From the NCBI GenBank assembly GCA_031268675.1, contig JAIRWY010000021.1:1-35415 (forward strand): a stretch of DNA of 35,415 nucleotides. Reading direction: 5' to 3'. The stretch is from Candidatus Ancillula glyptotermitis (GTDB lineage Bacteria; Actinomycetota; Actinomycetes; Actinomycetales; Bifidobacteriaceae). This document shows positions 30,742-35,415 of this stretch, one piece after another. How positions within the stretch are numbered: position 1 is the first letter of the stretch; every line of letters begins with the position of its first letter. The position numbers and the translations under genes are program-made. The notes beneath the pieces were generated by a model. That model saw only the letters and a program-made list of their open reading frames with translations. It searched no databases and had not been told where the DNA came from.

Positions 30742-33700
30742 TGTCTTTGAAGGCAATCGTTCCTGCAAATCGCTGTTTAAATCCAGGAAATGATATTCCA
30801 GTGAGTACTTATCGCCTTCAGTTATCTGGTTCATTTACTTTTAAGGATGCTCAAAATATAGTACCATATCTTTCTAGGCTTGGAATTACTCATCTATATC
30901 TTTCTCCTATTTTGCAGGCAATTCCAGGGTCATTGCATGGTTATGATGTTATAGATCATACACGTATTTCATCCGAGTTAGGTGGACTTGAGGGGCTTGA
31001 ATCGTTGGCAGAAATCGCACATGAACATAAGATGGGCATTATTATTGACATTGTTCCAAACCATATGGCAATTCCTTCTCCAGCGTGGTATAATCATCAA
31101 CTTTGGGATGTTCTGTACAGAGGCAGAGAGAGTTGTTATGCGCATTGGTTTGATATAGACTGGGTCAATAAGGAGAAGATTGTTTTGCCAGTTTTAAAAA
31201 AACACATCAGCGATGTTGTTGAACAAGGTGAGTTTAAAGTTAAACATATGTATATACCAAAAAATGCATATGACCCAAATACTAGAATTGACGAACTATT
31301 TGTGCTTGAATATGAAGAACTTGCATTTCCACTAGTTCCTGGAACGCACGAATTACCAATTGAAGAACTACTAGAAAAGCAGAACTACCGCCTGATTTTT
31401 CATGAAGCTGGAAATGAAGAACTGAATTATCGTCGGTTCTTTGATATTGGCTCCTTGATTGCAATACGAGTTGAGAATGAGAATGTTTTTGAAGCAACTC
31501 ATGCATTAATCTTTGACTTGATTAGACGAGGTATTATTAACGGACTCAGAATTGATCATATTGATGGTTTAGCAGATCCTGCAACTTACTTGAGCAGATT
31601 GCAGAAACGAACTGATGGAGTATGGGTAGTTGTTGAAAAAATTCTGTCTTCACATGAAAAGTTAGAAGAAGATTGGAAAACCGTTGGAACTACTGGTTAT
31701 GAAGCTGCTAATCTTATACAACGAGTTTTTATTAACTCATACGGACAAGCAGCACTTTATGATATCTTCCAGAATAATATTGCAAATAGTGATGAAATTC
31801 GTTCTCTTGCAAGTGTAAATGGTTTTCTTGAAAATGATGGGTTTGAAACTGAGAACATAAATAGTGTAGATGCTATAATTGCCACATCTAAACGCCAAAT
31901 TATGCGAACTGTTTTATATGCAGATGTTCATAGACTAACTGAATTCGTAAGTAGCATATTTCGGAAAAATCCGACACTTAGAGACCACACATGGCGTGCA
32001 ATAAGTAGTTGTTTAATTGAGATTTTGGTTGCGCTAGACCAATATAGACCGTATATTATACCTGGTTTAGAAATTTCTAGCACTAGCCGTTTTGCAATAA
32101 CTTCGGCTGTTTTACGAGCAAAGGCGTACATTTCAAATAAACACTACGAAACTCTGGAGTTAATTAGGCAGTTGCTATTGCAAGAATTTGATGAAAATGA
32201 ACGTTTTTTGGACCAAGTCACCATAAACCGCTTTGTGACCAATTTTGGGCAAGTTAGTTCTGCTGTAATGGCAAAAGGTGTTGAAGATACTGCATTTTAT
32301 CGCTATATAGTTCTCACTTCAATTTGTGAAGTTGGTGGTAATATTCATGATTTTGGAATAACTCTACATGCATTCCACAATGCAGCAAAGGTGATGCAAT
32401 TTGAAACTCCGTATGCTATGACTGCTGGAACAACACATGACTCCAAGAGATCTGAAGACGTTCGTGCATTCTTGTCAGTTCTTACTCAAAATACTAAGGC
32501 GTGGATTGAAACACTCAAAATGTTGAGAAAAGCAACTTCAAAGTATCGTTCATCACTTGTTGATGGAAATACGGAAAACTTGGTGTGGCAAACGATTATA
32601 GGTACTTGGACTCACGATGAGTTTACAAGAATTACTTCTGAGCGCCTTGAAAAGTACTTGATTAAGGCAATGCGCGAAGCAAAAGTTTACACCAGTTGGC
32701 TACGGACTAGAAAACGGTATGAAGGTGCAGTTTTGGACTTCGCAAAAGGTGCAATAACTGACCAGAAGGTGATTCAAATTCTTGATGACTGGTTCACAAA
32801 TCAAAATGAGTTCATTACTTCTGCAGTTTTATCATTTAAGGCGGTCCAGCTTACCATGCCTGGAGTTGCTGATAATTATCAAGGACTAGAATCAATGAAA
32901 CTAGCGCTAGTGGATCCAGACAATAGGGGAGAAGTGGATTTTAATGCGCTAGATCAAATGCTTGCGAAGATTATTGATGCTAATTACAACCCCAATTTAC
33001 CACTAGGTACTCCTTTAAATTACCGTATAGATTATTCCTACCAGCCAAAAACACTTGGTGAATTAAAGTTGTTGGTTACTTATGTTGCACTTCAATTACG
33101 CAAAGACTATAAAGAGGCGTTCGTTGGTTCAGAATCTGGTTATACACCACTTCCACTTTCAACTGACTGTGCACTAGGTTTTGCAAGAACTGTACGCCAA
33201 AAACCTCAAGTTATTACCTTGGTTACAAGATATTCTGGAACACTAGATCGTGAGAATGGCTGGATTGGTCAAACTGTGGTGCTCCCAAAACTGTCGTCTG
33301 GTTACAACCTCTGGATAGACAGGTTAACAGGAAAAACCTACAATCCTGGAACCAATTTGCTAATAGAGGTTTTTTCTAAATATCCAGTTGCATTTCTTGA
33401 GCCTCTTCGTGGAACCACTAAGAAGAATTACCTGGAGTTATGGGCACCGAATGCATCTTCTGTTGATGCATATCTTCCAAAAAAGAGAACAGTTGATCAA
33501 ACACAAGTTTTTGATAAATATTCTGAACTTAATGCATATTCTAGGGTAAAATTCACTCGGATAAACGACAAACCTGGTTGGTGGCGCACCAAGAAGATGA
33601 TTAGAGTCAACCGCGATTACTTCGTGTGCGTTGATAATGGAGTAAAAGTTCCAGATCCTCGTTCAACTAGGCAGATTTTTGGGGCTGATGGATTTTCTCG

Positions 33701-35273
33701 GATGATTAGTTTAGACCAGTTCAGATTTACAGATTCCAACTGGATGGGTCTTGATTTACTTGGCAAGAGCTTCTATGAGCTGCACATTGGTACATTTACT
33801 TCTGAAGGCACGTTTGATGCAGCAATTGAGAAGTTGCCCTATTTGAAGGCGCTTGGTGTTGAAGTTATTGAAATAATGCCAGTTTCCACATTTGACGGTG
33901 ATTTTGGCTGGGGATATGATGTTGCTGATTTATATTCAATTTACGAGCAATATGGAGGTCCTGTAAAATTCCAAAAGTTCGTAAATGCAGCACATAATTT
34001 ATCACTTGCTGTATGTCTTGATGTTGTTTACAACCACTTGGGCCCAGTTGGTGATTATTTAAACCACATTGGTCCGTATTATACAGATGCACACCGAACA
34101 CCTTGGGGTCCTAGTTTCAATTTTGACCAAGACAACTGCGAAGGAGTGCGCGAGTGGATACTAGATCATGCAATTTCCATGTTTGATAAATTCCATCTGG
34201 ATGCACTTAGACTTGATGCGACACACCAAATCCATGACAACTCGTCAATACATATACTTTCTGAATTATCAGTGCTAGTTGATGCATACTCCAAAAATAC
34301 CACGCGCAAGATTATGCTAATTGCTGAATCTGACACAAATGATGTTCGTACACTAGCACCTTATGAACAAGGTGTAGAACATTCAGGATTTGGTATTCAT
34401 ATGCAGTGGTCAGATGATTTTCACCATGCGCTTTACTCTTATTTGAGCAGTGAGACACGGTCGTATTATAAGGATTTTGGAACACTTGAAATTTTGAAAA
34501 AGGCACTTAAACAAGGCTGGGTTTATGATGGACAGTACTCTAAGTTCAGAGGCAAGGTATTTGGAACTAAACTTCCAGATGATTTTGATCTGCGCAGATT
34601 TGTTATTTGCTTTTCTAACCATGACCAAATAGGCAATCGAGGGCTAGGAGATCGTCCGAACTTCAATTTGCCAATCTATAAGTTGAAAATTGCAAGTGCA
34701 TTAACACTTTTGTCGCCTTTTACACCTCTAATATTTCAAGGGGAAGAATGGGCAGCAAGTTCGCCTTTTCAGTTTTTTGCAAACTACAAGAATGATGATG
34801 TATCTGATGCATGCAGAGATGGACGTGCTGAAGAATTCAAGGAATTTGGATGGGAAGAATTTTATAAAGAGAAGTTTGGAGATGATGTTTCAATACCAGA
34901 TCCAATTTCTTGGGAGACTTTTGAAAATTGCAAGTTAAAATGGAATGAGATGGGGGATGTTCATCATCTGGAAATGTACTTGTGGTATAAGCAGTTGTAT
35001 GAAATTCGCCGTACTTATCTTGGTGATTTGCCAATAACTAGTGCAGATATTCGTGTTGAAACTACACAAGATGCAGATGGAGATACACTGTTGTTGTCTC
35101 ATCAGGGTATAATAGTTGCTTGTAACTTCTCTAGTTGTCCTAAAGCAGTTGGAGTTAAACTTGGGTCCAAATTGCCCAAGATTATTACATCATCTAGTCC
35201 AAAAAATGTGGTTGCAATTTCTGGTATGCTGAAAATGGCTACACATTCTGTGACAATTCTTAAAATAAACTAA
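30741..35273 (+). CDS. treYZ: Fused malto-oligosyltrehalose synthase and trehalohydrolase (TreY-TreZ)
   Basis: A single 1510-residue chain holding two enzymes that usually come from separate genes. Residues 1 to about 885 are TreY, which converts the reducing end of malto-oligosaccharides to a trehalosyl unit. Its motifs are STYRLQL, DIVPNHM, LRIDHIDGL (nucleophile), VVEKIL (acid) and GVEDTAFYRY. Residues from about 893 are TreZ, which releases trehalose: YLELWAPNAS, FYELHIGTFT, DVVYNHLGP, LDALRLDATHQI (nucleophile), LIAESDTND (acid) and SNHDQIGNRGLG. The junction, around EPLRGTTKKN, has no long linker and the frame is uninterrupted. Fusion would channel the intermediate. With glgX it completes TreX-TreY-TreZ, giving trehalose for stress protection or export. 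Confidence 0.93.
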   Translation: MSLKAIVPANRCLNPGNDIPVSTYRLQLSGSFTFKDAQNIVPYLSRLGITHLYLSPILQAIPGSLHGYDVIDHTRISSELGGLEGLESLAEIAHEHKMGIIIDIVPNHMAIPSPAWYNHQLWDVLYRGRESCYAHWFDIDWVNKEKIVLPVLKKHISDVVEQGEFKVKHMYIPKNAYDPNTRIDELFVLEYEELAFPLVPGTHELPIEELLEKQNYRLIFHEAGNEELNYRRFFDIGSLIAIRVENENVFEATHALIFDLIRRGIINGLRIDHIDGLADPATYLSRLQKRTDGVWVVVEKILSSHEKLEEDWKTVGTTGYEAANLIQRVFINSYGQAALYDIFQNNIANSDEIRSLASVNGFLENDGFETENINSVDAIIATSKRQIMRTVLYADVHRLTEFVSSIFRKNPTLRDHTWRAISSCLIEILVALDQYRPYIIPGLEISSTSRFAITSAVLRAKAYISNKHYETLELIRQLLLQEFDENERFLDQVTINRFVTNFGQVSSAVMAKGVEDTAFYRYIVLTSICEVGGNIHDFGITLHAFHNAAKVMQFETPYAMTAGTTHDSKRSEDVRAFLSVLTQNTKAWIETLKMLRKATSKYRSSLVDGNTENLVWQTIIGTWTHDEFTRITSERLEKYLIKAMREAKVYTSWLRTRKRYEGAVLDFAKGAITDQKVIQILDDWFTNQNEFITSAVLSFKAVQLTMPGVADNYQGLESMKLALVDPDNRGEVDFNALDQMLAKIIDANYNPNLPLGTPLNYRIDYSYQPKTLGELKLLVTYVALQLRKDYKEAFVGSESGYTPLPLSTDCALGFARTVRQKPQVITLVTRYSGTLDRENGWIGQTVVLPKLSSGYNLWIDRLTGKTYNPGTNLLIEVFSKYPVAFLEPLRGTTKKNYLELWAPNASSVDAYLPKKRTVDQTQVFDKYSELNAYSRVKFTRINDKPGWWRTKKMIRVNRDYFVCVDNGVKVPDPRSTRQIFGADGFSRMISLDQFRFTDSNWMGLDLLGKSFYELHIGTFTSEGTFDAAIEKLPYLKALGVEVIEIMPVSTFDGDFGWGYDVADLYSIYEQYGGPVKFQKFVNAAHNLSLAVCLDVVYNHLGPVGDYLNHIGPYYTDAHRTPWGPSFNFDQDNCEGVREWILDHAISMFDKFHLDALRLDATHQIHDNSSIHILSELSVLVDAYSKNTTRKIMLIAESDTNDVRTLAPYEQGVEHSGFGIHMQWSDDFHHALYSYLSSETRSYYKDFGTLEILKKALKQGWVYDGQYSKFRGKVFGTKLPDDFDLRRFVICFSNHDQIGNRGLGDRPNFNLPIYKLKIASALTLLSPFTPLIFQGEEWAASSPFQFFANYKNDDVSDACRDGRAEEFKEFGWEEFYKEKFGDDVSIPDPISWETFENCKLKWNEMGDVHHLEMYLWYKQLYEIRRTYLGDLPITSADIRVETTQDADGDTLLLSHQGIIVACNFSSCPKAVGVKLGSKLPKIITSSSPKNVVAISGMLKMATHSVTILKIN

Positions 35274-35357
35274 TACTTGCACTATTTTTTTCTATTTCGG
35301 ATGTACTCAACTGGTAAATTCAATATAATACACACTTAAATTACTTCTCCAACCTAC

Positions 35358-35388
35358 TTGACAAGCGGGGGGGGGGGGGTGCTATAAT
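35358..35388 (+). promoter_or_regulatory. Consensus promoter with 13-G spacer tract, probable phase-variable switch
   Basis: TTGACA at 35358-35363 and TATAAT at 35383-35388 both match consensus perfectly. The spacer is 19 bases and contains 13 consecutive G (35367-35379). Loss of two G would give the optimal 17-base spacing. It points rightward to a gene beyond the window; no ATG occurs in the remaining 27 bases. Confidence 0.85.
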
Positions 35389-35415
35389 AGAAGAAATTCA
35401 TTTATATTATATTAA

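Noticed and set aside
1-35415. CRISPR arrays, tRNA genes, insertion sequences or integrases
   Set aside because: No regularly spaced repeats of CRISPR type, no tRNA TpsiC-loop sequence in a cloverleaf context, and no transposase or integrase frame were seen. The defence operon has no recognisable attachment sites.

Overview
The window is AT-rich chromosomal DNA from what looks like a host-associated, low-GC actinobacterium, possibly a Bifidobacteriales relative. That is inferred from gene content: a TreX/TreY/TreZ trehalose set, a SigH/SigR-type ECF sigma factor, a PepC-type aminopeptidase, and a compact sufB-sufD-sufC cluster. No rRNA or tRNA gene is visible, so the assignment is tentative. 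Genes are tightly packed, with many ATGA, TAATG or longer overlaps.

Layout. 1-111: start of a repetitive unknown gene (minus). 394-1705: two permeases of a polar amino-acid ABC transporter. 1718-3756 (minus): a membrane-anchored coiled-coil protein, then hisC. 4186-7869 (plus): sufB, a shortened sufD, sufC and ispE. 7866-11245 (minus): pepC, a SpoU-type RNA methyltransferase, a queuosine-precursor transporter and ruvA. 11449-12876: single-chain Fe-S L-serine ammonia-lyase. 13099-13593: a DnaQ-fold protein with a damaged active site. 13831-14005: a probable structured RNA. 14006-14518 (minus): an ECF sigma factor without an adjacent anti-sigma gene.

14727-24583 is a defence operon of about 10 kb on the minus strand. 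In transcription order it holds a half-size HsdS, HsdM, a small membrane protein, a TIR-like protein, an E2-like protein with a SEC-C zinc motif, full-length HsdS, an AlbA_2/ATPase-like protein, a tandem 64-bp repeat, and HsdR. A three-gene immune-type cassette (membrane protein, TIR, E2-like) is therefore nested between the methylase and specificity genes of a type I restriction-modification system. The full-length hsdS also carries palindromic-element-like insertions that add peptide segments. This is the best candidate for an undescribed system here.

25051-35273 (plus): metG, a citramalate-synthase-type gene, glgX/treX, and an unusual single-chain TreY-TreZ fusion. Together the last two would turn glycogen or malto-oligosaccharides into trehalose. 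The window ends with a consensus promoter whose spacer contains 13 consecutive G, the architecture of a phase-variable promoter, facing a gene beyond the right edge.

Two regulatory themes recur. First, a promoter with a nearly invariant spacer (AAAATGTCATAGG ... TGTGGTATAAT) precedes the ABC permeases, the hisC operon, suf and metG, with a weaker copy before the exonuclease-like gene. Second, in many genes the ATG lies only 6-8 nt after the -10 box, which predicts leaderless mRNAs.
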